Shown piece by piece: positions 48,170-58,936 of a stretch of DNA of 64,000 nt. The notes beneath the pieces are model-generated. The model searched no databases and was not told the DNA's origin. It was given only the letters and a program-made list of their open reading frames with translations. Source of the stretch: Atherix ibis (lineage: Eukaryota > Arthropoda > Insecta > Diptera > Athericidae); assembly GCA_958298945.1 (NCBI GenBank), contig OY282605.1:42820811-42884810 (forward strand). Direction: 5' to 3'. Position numbers and translations under genes: made by a program. Within the stretch, counting starts at the first letter, position 1; each line of letters starts with the position of its first letter.

Positions 48170-48700
48170 TCCTAACTTATGGAAAAAGTCCTTCATAATA
48201 CCCGTTTTTTCCCAGTATCAACAGCAACTATATTTTTAGATTGGTATGAATCCTATTTAACAAATATATCTTTCCGTAAGTTCACATCAAGACGCATTAG
48301 AGCTTTTTCTGGTGTCCCTCAGGGAACCCATCTTGGTGCCTTACTTTTTATTTGTCCAACAGGGAAACCATCTTGATAAGAAACTTGAATTTATTCACCA
48401 TGTGAGCTGCATTGTAACCAAAAGTAGTGCAGAGTTTTAGGTTTTGTAGATTAGGCTCCTTAGATTAGAGATCTGTAGTTAGGTCACCCTATTATGACAC
48501 ACATATTAAGCTAATTGAATCGGTGCAATGCAATTTTGTTCACCTAAGACATATTGGCTTAATTTACTTTAAATACTTTTACTATACAAAAGACGGAAAG
48601 AATGACAGAACTTAAGAAGACTCCATTTTCTACACGTCATTTCTTATATTAGCGGCTATAGGGTAATCGACCCTACAACTTCTAAAGACTCATTGAAAAG
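48170..48700 (+). pseudogene. Jockey-type non-LTR retrotransposon reverse transcriptase remnant
   Basis: The frame reads FLDWYESYLTNISFRKFTSR then FSGVPQGTHLGALLF, the RT block before the catalytic motif. Further on (about 48,480-48,700) WSPYYDTHIKLIESVQCNFV matches the region after the RT active site in Jockey-clade elements. The YADD block between them is missing and frames shift. A 5'- and 3'-truncated fossil. Confidence 0.75.
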
Positions 48701-49019
48701 ACATATTTTTTTTCTCTTGACTTGTAGATCGAATTGGTTTGACATGGAATTTGAGTGAACGGTCTAGCAAATATTGAGTAGAATTTTTCGATATTTTAAA
48801 GAGTACATCAAAATCAATATATAAGAGCATTATTTTATTAATTTGATTATGCATGCTTACTGAATAAAAATCTCATGTCAGCAATTAATTTTGTTAAAAG
48901 AAAATTGCCATACCCTTAAATGATTTTTTGTTACTCTTTTCGAATATTTATAAACATTATGTGTTAATAGGGATTTTCCATTAAGGGTGTTTGATTTTAA
49001 AAATTTATTAATTTGAATA

Positions 49020-49400
49020 GTTGCATGTGAGCTATGACGAATATCTTACCTGCAGATTTAAGTAAATTCAATACTGGGGGCTGAATCTCATCGATAATGT
49101 TGTTCTCCAGTTGGGAACGTTTCTCCAGATTATTGGCATAGACTATTCATTTAAAGCAGCTCTAATAGAAAATAGTCTAAGGGCGTTAAATCGCGCAATC
49201 TTGGCGGCTAGCTGACATTAGCATGTATGGATAAAACACGCGTTTCGACACCAGACAGTAATTTTTTCTGGATGCAAAAAAAGCTCCTGGAATTGTTGTG
49301 TTTACTTTTCATCCCAAACCCGAAAATTTTGTTTGTTTACATAACCATTCACCTAAAAATGTGCTTCGTCATTGAAGATGATTGTTTAACGAAATCTAGT
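49020..49400 (-). pseudogene. element G: decayed transposase of the element D type
   Basis: On the minus strand, IIFNDEAHF, VNGYVNKQNFRVWDEK, LHPEKITVWCRNA and then WPPRLRDLTPLDYFLLELL are recognisable between stops. The middle (the FQQDGAT block) is deleted. It belongs to the same transposase class as elements D and F but is a different lineage. Confidence 0.7.
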
Positions 49401-50122
49401 ATATAATAAATTTTGCACTATCTTGACACATTTTGCAATCGTGCACTTGACCATGAGTAAATGGTGGCTATAGCAGAACCATAGATTATAGAAAAACTGG
49501 CCTACTACACAAAAAATCTGTCCTAATTTTTGAGGCAATACATCCGTAAGAACGCACACACATGCAAAACAACAGAAACGGCGTAAATCAATGGGGGCCA
49601 ATTTTAAATTTCACTATGCGATTGAAGCTGTTCGTTTAAAACTATTTTCATATGTGATGTCATTTATGCGTAAACAAATAGATTTTTTTTATATTCCGGG
49701 GATTTTATTGTTTGATAAAATTAGTTTTGGAAATTTGCAATAAAACACAGTATTCTATTTTCAAATATTATTTATTTATTTTACTATATATTATTTATTA
49801 AAACAGAATTAAAAACAAATAAAAATCCATTAAAAAATAAAGCATTAGTTACATAGAATATTACATCAAGTTGTTAATAATATAGAAGTTAATTATGTAC
49901 AACATTATAGCAAATACTTCAAAATTAAATTAAAAATATTAGTTATTTATTATTTAATGTACTTAAATAATAAATAACTAATATACTAAAAAAAATTGAA
50001 AACAATATTATTTAGTTAACCGAATATAATTTATTTATTTTAACACAATGCAAACAGCAATGGAAAACTGACTGAAAAATTCCCTTAAATTTCCTTATTT
50101 TATGTACGCCGGCACTGAACTA

Positions 50123-51361
50123 CGAGGGTCGTTCAATAAGTCCTTAGAAAAAGATGGAAAAAAACTGTTTTTAAAAAAAATAATTTTTATTTTTCAACAT
50201 AATCTCCTTTTAGCTCTATACACTTTTCAAACCGTTTTTTCAAAATTTTTATCCCGTCCAAAAAATAGGATTTCGGAAGTTCTGCAAAATACTCATCCGT
50301 TTGAGCAATGACGTCCTCGTTGGAAGTGAACCGTCGTCCGCCAAGCCATTTCTTCAGATTGGGGAAAAGAAAATAGTCACTCGGGGCCAAATCTGGTGAA
50401 TAAGCGGGATGCTGCAACAATTCCATTCTCAATTCCACAATTTTGGTCATGGAAACAGCGCAGGTGTGCACACGCGCATTGTCCTGATGCAAGAGGATTT
50501 TTTTCTTCTTCAGATGGGGGCGTTTCCATCTTGTTTTTCCTTTTTCCAAGTAGTCGATAAAAATTATGCCTTGCGAATCCCAAAAGACCGTGGCCATCAC
50601 CTTGCCGGCCGATGGCACAGTTTTTGCCTTCTTCGGAGCCCGTTCACCCTTGAAAATCCACTGTGATGACTGTCTCTTCGTTTCTGGAGTGTAGTAGTGT
50701 ATCCAGGTTTCGTCCACAGTGACATATCGACGAAGGAATTCGGCAGGATTGCGATGAAAGAGTGCCAACATAGCCTCAGAGTCCACTACACGATTGCGCT
50801 TATTCTCCTCTGAGAGCAAACGCGGCACCCATCTTGCCGAAATTTTTTTCACAGACAATTTTTCATGCAAAATTGAAGCGACTGTACCTTGTGATATGCC
50901 CGTGGCCTCAACTAATTCGCGCACTTTAATTCGTCGATCGTTCAAAATCAGATCGTGGATTTTGTCGATGATTTCAGGAGTAGACACCTCAACTGGGCGT
51001 CCTGAACGATGTTCATCTTTTGTGGATGAACGGCCACGTTTAAATTCATTCACCCAATTGTAAACCGTCGCAAACACAGGTGCAGATATGCCATGAACTG
51101 CATCCAACTCGGCTTTGATTTCTTTCGGGCTTACGCCTTTCAAATGGAGATATTTGATGATAGCCCTAAACTCGCTTTTTTCCATTGTTATGCACAAATA
51201 AATGTCGTTAACTTTAATCGACGATAGAAATTGACCTACGCTATGGATCGAGCTGAAATTTTGACAGCTTTCCTGTCGATAATGCTACTTACGAAAAAAT
51301 CTTTACCGACACTACGAGCGCAATTTCTCGGATTTTCGAAGGACTTATTGAACGACCCTCA
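50123..51361 (-). mobile_element. mellifera-type mariner B, copy B2
   Basis: TA-flanked (50121-50122, 51362-51363). The ends are inverted repeats: CGAGGGTCGTTCAATAAGTC on the left and, reversed, TGAGGGTCGTTCAATAAGTC on the right. It contains the longest transposon reading frame in the window. Length is 1239 bp, slightly short for the family because of an internal coding deletion. Confidence 0.93.
50187..51197 (-). CDS. mariner B2 transposase, 336 aa, open but internally deleted
   Basis: The mellifera-type transposase is open from MCITMEKSEFRAIIKYLHLK to the usual end ELKGDYVEK. The N-terminal paired helix-turn-helix domain (APVFATVYNWVNEFKRGRSS; IKVRELVEATGISQGTVASI) and linker WVPRLLSEENKR are intact. 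Catalytic residues of DD34D are present: Asp in VTVDETWIHYY, Asp in LLHQDNARVHT and Asp in YSPDLAPSDYFLF, the last two 34 residues apart. About 21 residues are missing between GKT and RPHLKKKK, where B1 still has ITGAYYASLLQRLSEKIKE. This removes part of the catalytic fold, so activity is unlikely. Confidence 0.9.
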   Translation of the reverse strand: MCITMEKSEFRAIIKYLHLKGVSPKEIKAELDAVHGISAPVFATVYNWVNEFKRGRSSTKDEHRSGRPVEVSTPEIIDKIHDLILNDRRIKVRELVEATGISQGTVASILHEKLSVKKISARWVPRLLSEENKRNRVVDSEAMLALFHRNPAEFLRRYVTVDETWIHYYTPETKRQSSQWIFKGERAPKKAKTVPSAGKVMATVFWDSQGIIFIDYLEKGKTRWKRPHLKKKKILLHQDNARVHTCAVSMTKIVELRMELLQHPAYSPDLAPSDYFLFPNLKKWLGGRRFTSNEDVIAQTDEYFAELPKSYFLDGIKILKKRFEKCIELKGDYVEK

Positions 51362-51751
51362 TACCGAAACGTCACTTAGAAATCATATCACTTTTATTGG
51401 AAAAATATGTACGTGTATACGCAATTTTCTGTCTGAATTATTACAAAAGCGGCGAGAAATCATAAAGCTTGCATACTTTTGTGTAGATTTTTTTATGTAG
51501 ACATGACATCCACTGACATCTAGTTTTCGTAATAGGAATTTATTGAATTCCAAAAGCATTTTTTATATTTATTTTAATTTACTTATTGGAAACAAAAATA
51601 CAATTTAAACACAACGACAGGTAATGTTTATTTTTTGTACAATCTTTTGATATTTTAGGTTTATTATTTATTTCGTAAATATCAATCAAATTTACCGACA
51701 CTACGAGCGCAATTTCTCGGATTTTCTAAGAACTTATTGAACGACCCTCGT
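51362..51751. repeat. flank copied from the B1 locus plus a duplicated B right end
   Basis: 51,362-51,690 is almost identical to 44,430-44,757. It is followed at 51,690-51,750 by a second copy of the B right end (TTTACCGACACTACGAGCGC start), also present at 51,299-51,361. The 62-bp direct repeats thus bracket the 330-bp flank. TA follows at 51,751-51,752. Confidence 0.85.
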
Positions 51752-52445
51752 ATTTTATGGTAAACATTGAACTGTCCACATCACATTTGTTCACATTTAT
51801 TGAATGCCGATCTTTTCAGTTTTTAACCACTTTTTGGATCAAATAAATTATTAAAAGCCAATTAATCACATCATAAACTAAATTTTTATTAATTTCTCTA
51901 GTAAAAATGAAGATGTCAACTTACCGAAAGAAATAAATTCCCAGCTTCCTCATTCCGTTGAATTACCAGCAACTCTTTATAAAACACTTCATATTCTTAA
52001 ATGTCAAAATAACCACCTTATAAATGCGAAAATAACCACGTTAAGAACAACAAAAGTATGCAAATATTTCGGTATGCTACCACTTTCATGTAGAAAGGCG
52101 TGTTTTAAAACTCTCCAAAAGTCTACAAAATTGAGGCGCTTGATATTTAATTGATATTAGCGAAATAAATAATAAACCTAAAATATCAAAACATTGTACG
52201 AAAAATAAAAATTGCCTGTCATTGTGTTTATATTGTATTTTTCATTGCATTAAGTGAATTAAAATGAATATAAATTATGTTTTTGGAATTTAATAAATTT
52301 CTATAACAAAAACTGATGTCAGTGGTTGTCATGTCTACTTAAAAATATCTACACAAAAGTATACAAGCATTACGATTTCTCGCCGCTTTTGCTATAATTC
52401 GGCCAGAAAATTGTGTACGAGCCTATCCATGTATTCTTCAATCTA

Positions 52446-54987
52446 AAGTGGCAGAATGATTTTTTGACAATTGAAATTGAAATTGAAATTAGGTTATTTG
52501 TCTGTTATTATAAAAAATTGAAGGGAACATCTACGTCAAACAATAATTTTGATTGAGTTAACTTGATTTCTTTTAGGACATTCCAATAATATCCCAATTA
52601 GAAATTTTAGACTCAATTTAAATTTTCAGTTTTCAGTTTTATTTACATATTTTGAAAAAAAAAAACTTTTTCCACTTTTGCTCAGTCACTTCTCAGTATT
52701 TGATTAATTTTTAATATCGACAACTCACAATATTATTTAAAAATCTAAATTCATAATTTTGCGAAATAAAAAAAAGCCATCTTTTTAATATCATTTTTAA
52801 TTTTGATTTCATAATACAATAATTTGTACAAAATAAAATGAGAGTTAAGTTAATTACTTTATTATGAAAGAGTTGAATCTGAGTGTATATTTACTTTTTT
52901 GCCACTCATTCCAATAATTTGTGAAATTCAAGCTTTTATCTGCGAATTAGTTTGTTTGAAAGTTTTTTCAAGTGTACACTCAATGTTCATATCTATCACT
53001 CACAAATCTTACATTTATTTGTCATTCATTAATTTTTGGAAAAAGAGCAAATGAAATATTATAAAATCAATCATTCTGTAAGAAAGTCCAGCTAATTATT
53101 CAGTTCATAAGTGTATGTACACACATGCATACAAACATATGCGTCTGCTTAGATTATTCTAATAATGAGATTTTAATGACCCCAATAAGTAGTGCTAACA
53201 AATTGACCAACTGTGTCTTATTTACAAAATATTGCAAATGAAAATTCATCAAGTCCGCAATAGTTTTTTTTGTAATAATTTTTTTGCTTTTTTTTCAACT
53301 AAATTCTTGACACTTGGTTGACGGATTCTGTGCTCATTTTTTGTTTTGTTTTGTTTTTTTCTCGAAAACTCTTAAGAGCATATTAAATATATTTTGCTCA
53401 TGTTGTTCTCCTATATTAGTATCATTTCAAGACACTTGTATTATATACAATAGAAGAGAAAGCCTACCAAAAAAAAAAAAACAAGCAGTATACAAGTAGT
53501 ATGACAATAGACGATTACCATTCTGTTTTGAAGAATACTTTCGCTACTTTTTTCTCTTTCTGTGGCTGCTTGTCAAGGTCATGGTGAAGGCTGTGTAGCT
53601 ACCAGACAATTGTGTATTGTTGGTTTTTCTCTTTAAAATTCTTCTGCAATAACAGTACATGCTCATAATAATGTTTGTGGCTGTTGGCTTCGTATTATTC
53701 ATAATAACAAAAACATAAAAAAAAAAAAATTACTCGTGCAAGCAGGAATGCGTACACATAACATACGAATACATGCGCATAAATACTAACTCGTCTGTGC
53801 CTACAATTATGAGTTTCGTATGACAAGTATTTGAATACCGAGTACATAATTAAACGAGCGATGTGATTCCCACTTGGGTGAAGTTTATTAAAACTTTGAA
53901 CTTAATATTTAATAATATGATCACATTTTTTTTCTTCTTTTTTTTATATTTATAACATTTTTTTATCAATTTACCTGTTGGCTCTTCTGTTAATTAATAA
54001 ATAATTTTGCTATTTAATCATAAACGAATACTGACTGCTATAAGAGTATACACACTAGAGTGTGTAGGCTGAAGAAAGAACACTTGTAGTAGTTAGTTAT
54101 TCGTATGATAGTAGATGACGCAAAAGTAAACTTGTTGATTGTTATATATTCAGGTGACATGTGTTAATTAAGGTATTGTTATTTTTTTCTTTTTCTTTAA
54201 AATCCATACGAATGACGTCTGGTCATTTGAATTGAATAAATATTTTTTTCTCCTTTAATTTCGACGTAAATTTGAAATTTTTTTTTTTCAGAGTGTAGAT
54301 ATGATTCTTTTTACCTTTCATAGTAACACTACATAAATTATAATTTTCAATATAGCACAACCTTGTTTTGATCACATTATTTTCCTATTAAACAGTATTA
54401 TGTAATTTCCCAAGAAATACTAATAAAAAAATGTTCTGTTCTTTTATTGACAAAATTCTTTTAACATTTCTTTTATTGACAAAATTCTTTTAACAAACAG
54501 AAATATTGTTTAGTTTTTTTTTTTGGTGGTTCAATAAAAAAAACCAAATTTAATTAATCTAAAATTTCTATTTGAATAGAACTGCGCTCTATTGTGCATT
54601 ATCTAGATCCAATAACGTCTTTCCCAAGTGCTCTTTCTAAATTATTGTTGCTAAAAGTAATAAATATGCTTCATAAAATTTAATCACTTCTACAATAATT
54701 GCTCCCTCCAATCGTTTTGTATCGCCCATTTTCATTAGGTAAGTTGCCAATTCCAGCCTACATGTAACATAAAATATCCAAATGACCTCATATTCATGGC
54801 GTTATATAATTACCTCTGGCTTTTGTCTCAGAGACCTTACAACAACAAAAAAAGAAACAAATTTAATCGAAATTTTTATGTGTAGTGTAAAAAAATATTT
54901 ACTTTTGATTTTTTTTTGTTTCAGTTTTTCATTTTTTTGCAATATTTTTTACATTGATTAAGATTTTTTTTTGATCTGAAAAAAAAA
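52446..54987. other. intron stretch without transposons
   Basis: About 2.5 kb of AT-rich DNA. Less AT-rich patches at 53,100-53,170, 53,570-53,620 and 53,740-53,830 could be conserved regulatory DNA of drk, but nothing specific is recognisable. A 29-bp tandem duplication lies at 54,439-54,496. Confidence 0.45.
54439..54496 (+). repeat. 29-bp tandem duplication, two copies
   Basis: The unit beginning TTCTTTTATTGACAAAATTC occurs at 54,439 and 54,468 without mismatch. Probably replication slippage. Confidence 0.9.
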
Positions 54988-54989
54988 TA

Positions 54990-55914
54990 CGAGGTCTGTT
55001 CAAAAAAGTATCGCGAATTTTGTGGTTTTTAAAAAATATTTATTTATTTATGAATATCTATTTTGTCCCCTTCAAAGTAATCCCCACCACATATTATGCA
55101 CTTGTGCTAATGCCAACGTTTTTTCCAATCCTCGAAGCACTTTAAAAAATTATTTTTTGTGATCTTGTTCAGCTCCTCCTTCGATGCCGTCTTTATCTCA
55201 TCAATCGTAGCGTAGCGTCGTCCTATCATGGGACTCTTCAGTTTCGGGAACAAGAAAAAGTCACAGGGGGCCAGATCTGGGGAATACGGTGGCTGCGGCA
55301 TTATTAGTGTGTTGTTTTTGGCCAAAAATTCGCACACAAGCAACGAGCCAATTTTTCTTCCACAAATCCGGGCGTTTCTGGCGGATTGCTTCGCGCAACT
55401 TGCGCATAACTTTCAGGTAATATTCCTTATTCACCGTTCTACCCTGTGGCAAGATCTCATGATGCACCACGCCTCTGCAATCGAAGAAAACTGTAAGCAA
55501 AATCTTCACATTCGACCGAACTTGGCGCGCTTTTCTTTTCTCGGTCTTGGCTCGTGCGGCAGCTTCGATTGGGATGATTGAGCTTTGGTTTCTACGTCAT
55601 AACAAAAAAAAACATGATTCGTCACCAGTTATCACCCTCTGGAACAAATTTGGGTCGTCGCGGACAGAGTCCAACAGATCCTCAGCAATGTTAATGCGAT
55701 GCTGTTTTTGGTCGAAAATGGGCAAAAAGCAAAGACGAGCCAAAACACGTTCAAGCAAAGCAGCTGTCAAAAATTAACTAAATGTTCAAAATGGCCGAAC
55801 CCATCGGCATATGTGAGAGACATGAGTATCAACATAACGCCACAAAAAATCGAATATCGAATATACGTAATCCGCGGAAATTCAAAATTCGCTATACTTT
55901 TTGAACAGACCTCG
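54990..55914 (-). mobile_element. mariner family A, copy A5, internally deleted
   Basis: TA-flanked (54988-54989, 55915-55916), with ends CGAGGTCTGTTCAAAAAAGT and, reversed, CGAGGTCTGTTCAAAAAGTA. On the minus strand it reads GRTVNKEYYLKVMRKLREAI, PPYSPDLAPCDFFLFPKLKS and NKITKNNFLKCFEDWKKRWH, with the N-terminal DNA-binding half deleted. A leader that matches A2-A4 remains at its 5' end. 925 bp. Confidence 0.9.
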
Positions 55915-55916
55915 TA

Positions 55917-56499
55917 TATAAATTTTATTTTACAGGAAAAACCATTTTGAGTGTTTACTTAATATTTCCATAAATATATTGTTTGATAATACATATTTTG
56001 ATAATATAAATATTAGAAATTTTTAAAAATTGTAGAAAAAAATTTTTTTTTAAACAAACCAATAAGAAAATTATTGACTTTTGAGCAAAATATTTTGATA
56101 AACATATTTACTTTTCTTATTATTATTATTATTATTTCTAACCATAGCAACTATTAGATTAGATTAAAAAATGAAACAATTTGTTTTAATGATAATGAAT
56201 TATATTTAATGTGAAATATTACGTATTATTTAATTGAATTTATGTACTAACATTTTCTAAATGACCGATTTTTAAGCATACTTTAGATTTATAAATTTAT
56301 TGTTATTTTTTTTTTAAAATTGTGAATCATTTTTAATGTTTACAAAATATAGTAGCATATTCTTTTGTAAACAAAATCACATACATATAAATCATTATAT
56401 GGGATAGTACTAAACGAAAATTACTAGTGCATATAAATAATGACTCATTCTTTGTTAGCGGTATTTTTTTCTTTAGTTTAATGAGTAATGCTGATAAAA
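55917..56499. other. intron stretch without recognisable features
   Basis: AT-rich DNA with a short (ATT)n run near 56,119-56,138. Nothing else seen. Confidence 0.4.
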
Positions 56500-56715
56500 G
56501 TTAATAATGCAGTCTGTGGTGTAAAGAAAATGTCCAACGGCGTCAAATCGCATGATCTTGAAGGCCAACTGACAAATTATACGGCCTGGTAACTTTTTGC
56601 ATAATTAAGTGAACATTTGTCATGTTGTGTGGTTTGTTTAGGCCAAAAAAAGTCGGTTATCATACGACCATAACGCTCAGAAATGACAGTAACCATATCT
56701 TTTATTTTTTATTTT
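56500..56715 (-). pseudogene. transposase scrap of the element D/F type
   Basis: On the minus strand VTVISERYGRMITDFFWPK is followed by a shortened, stop-interrupted stretch and SWPSRSCDLTPLDIFFT, the third catalytic block of this transposase class. The intervening FQQDGAT block is deleted. Mariner E begins immediately to the right. Confidence 0.65.
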
Positions 56716-56723
56716 TAAAGAAA

Positions 56724-57860
56724 ATGTATAAGCTTAAATCCGCTATTTTTTAGTCAAAAAACACATGTTTTTTTTTCATACAAAGCAAAAACAAATTTAT
56801 TCAAAGTACTTGCCCTCGCTAGCTACACATTTTTCCCATCTCTTGGGCATTTTGTGGATACCACGCCAAAAAAATTCCTTCTCTTTCGAGGCAAACCACT
56901 CATCAAGCCATTTTCGAACGTTTTCGTAAGAATCGAAGTGTGCTCAGAGAGCGCGTGGCCCATCGACGAAAACAGGTGGTAGTAGGAAGGGGCCAGGTCT
57001 GGTGAATAAGCGGGGTGGGGTAGTACCTCCCAGATGATTGTCTCCAAGTAGTTTCGAACCATTTTTGACGTGTGCGATGGTGCGTTGTCGTGGAGGAAAA
57101 TCAGCTTGTCATGTCTTTGTTGATAATCCGTCTTTTTTTCACGCAGAACACGGTGCAATTTGATCAGTTGTTGGTGGTAGCTGTGGGCATAGACAGTTTC
57201 ACCAGGTTTCAACATCTCATAGTAGACGACACCTTGCTGATCGCACCAAACGCACAGCATCGTCTTCCGTCCGAAGCGATTTGGTCTTGGGGAAGATGTT
57301 GATGGTTGGCCGAGATGAACCCACGATTTCTTGCATTAAGGATTCTCGAAATATATCCACTTTTCATCGCCTGTCACAATCCGATGCAGGAACGACTTTC
57401 TTTTTTGTCTGGCGAGCAAGATTTCGCATGTGTTTTGGCGTCGCTCCAGCTCCCTATCAAAGGAAGGTTGATGGTCCTCAACCTTCCTAGGCCGATTTTC
57501 ACCGTTCTTGTCCCACAAGTCAAAATTGCCGTTTTTGAACCGACGAAACCAATCTCGGCACGTTGTTTCCGATAAAGCACTGTCACCATAGGCCTCCATA
57601 AGCATTAAATGCGATTCGGCAGCCGATTTCTTCAAATTGAATCAGAAAAGCAGAGCTTCCCGCATATGATCTTTTTCTTGCACAAAACTAGACATGATTA
57701 CCAAAGGAAAAATGTATGTTGTTGTACGAAATTGCTGACAATGTGCATTGATTAATGTTGACAGATGTCAAACTCATTAAAAAAAAGTATGGCGTGCACA
57801 TGGTAGCTGAATACGCTCACTCACGCCATCTATGACCAAACTTATTTAGGCTTATACCTC
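56724..57860 (-). mobile_element. Mos1-like (mauritiana subfamily) mariner E
   Basis: Imperfect terminal repeats are GTATAAGCTTAAATCCGC at the left and, reversed, GTATAAGCCTAAATAAGT at the right; the exact ends are uncertain by a few bases. It contains a degraded transposase closely resembling Mos1. Confidence 0.8.
56823..57635 (-). pseudogene. Mos1-like transposase, inactivated
   Basis: The frame reads KKSAAESHLMLMEAYGDSAL, CRDWFRRFKNGNFDLWDK, then jumps by deletion of the second DNA-binding segment to RRQNTCEILLARQKRKSFL and the first catalytic block TGDEKWIYFENP. An in-frame stop follows, after which similarity continues (MLCVWCDQQGVVYYEMLKPG, LIFLHDNAPSHTSKMV). The third catalytic Asp is lost: APSYYHLF replaces APSDYHLF. 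The C-terminus is frameshifted. Clearly dead. Confidence 0.9.
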
Positions 57861-58689
57861 TGGTAGTTTAACAATTCATTATATATAAAATGGCAAATCT
57901 TAAACAAATACAAATGCGATTTTGGATGAGACATATGCTTGATAGCTGTCAAATGACAGAACTATACATTCCGAACTACGAAATAGCCCAATTTTATTAT
58001 ATAATTGTACATATAAGAACAATAAATATAAAAATTTGTAGTTTTCTCGAATACTAAACAATCGCTGGAACTGGTCATATTACAACTTTTTAGATATTTT
58101 ATTTATTTTAGTTACAGAAAGTAACAAAAAAAAATTGTCTTCCAAATTAATTAAAAATAATTCTATTTGTATCAAAACAAAAGTAGTTGTTCAGTGATTC
58201 CTATTAGGATACTTATTGAACATATTTTCCATACGTTTTCTTCCCCTTTTAAGTATGAACCATATTTAATAATTTATGTTTTGTAATTTACAAAATAAAA
58301 ACGTCATTTAATACTCCCTTATATAAAATAAATCAATATAAAATGTAACTACCCTTAACACATATTAGCACACATGCACTTATAGAGTTTTGGTATTAAT
58401 TGAATTTTTAAGTTTTTTTTTTTAATAGTATGTAACCTTATATAGGAATATTTTATAATTTTCCCTTTTATATAAACTACACTCCATATTTATTTTCAAT
58501 TTCCTGTTTAATTAACATTGCTTATTTGTTTTTTTAAAATAAAAAATTAATGATATCGTGCTATATATTTCGTGATTTGGAGAGTATAGCATTGTGTAAT
58601 TTGACAGCTGTCAATCATATATATCATACAAGATGTTTAGTTTAAGGTTTGCCATTTTATATTATGGATTGTTAATATAAAAAAAACAA
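57861..58689. other. intron stretch without recognisable features
   Basis: AT-rich DNA, no repeat or gene recognised. Confidence 0.4.
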
Positions 58690-58936
58690 TGCGTTCAAAT
58701 ACGTCGATTGGGCGCTGGAGCAACAACAAGGCTTGAATGCTAATTTTTCCAACAAAATTTTATTCAGCACTGAGGGTCCTTTCTCGCTCAATGGATATGT
58801 CGATTAAAAAAAACCGCCAGAAGCCATTGCATGAGCAAAAGGAGACTCTCTGGTGTGCATTTTAGTTTAGAAACGTAATTGGCACAAATTTCTTAGAAAA
58901 TCGAGAAGGAGAGATCGTTGCTGTCATTTCTGAGCA

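Larger units (their letters stand above)
49482..52445 (+). mobile_element. family C, copy C3, interrupted by mariner B
   Basis: The left end (TAGATTATAGAAAAACTGGC) and right end (the reverse complement starts TAGATTGAAGAATACATGGA) are both present, so this is the copy that defines the termini when compared with C4. Mariner B2 and its duplicated flank (50,123-51,751) sit between CACTGAAC and TTTTATGGTAAACATTGAAC, which are adjacent (with TA) in C1. Without the insertion the element would be about 1.3 kb. Confidence 0.75.
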
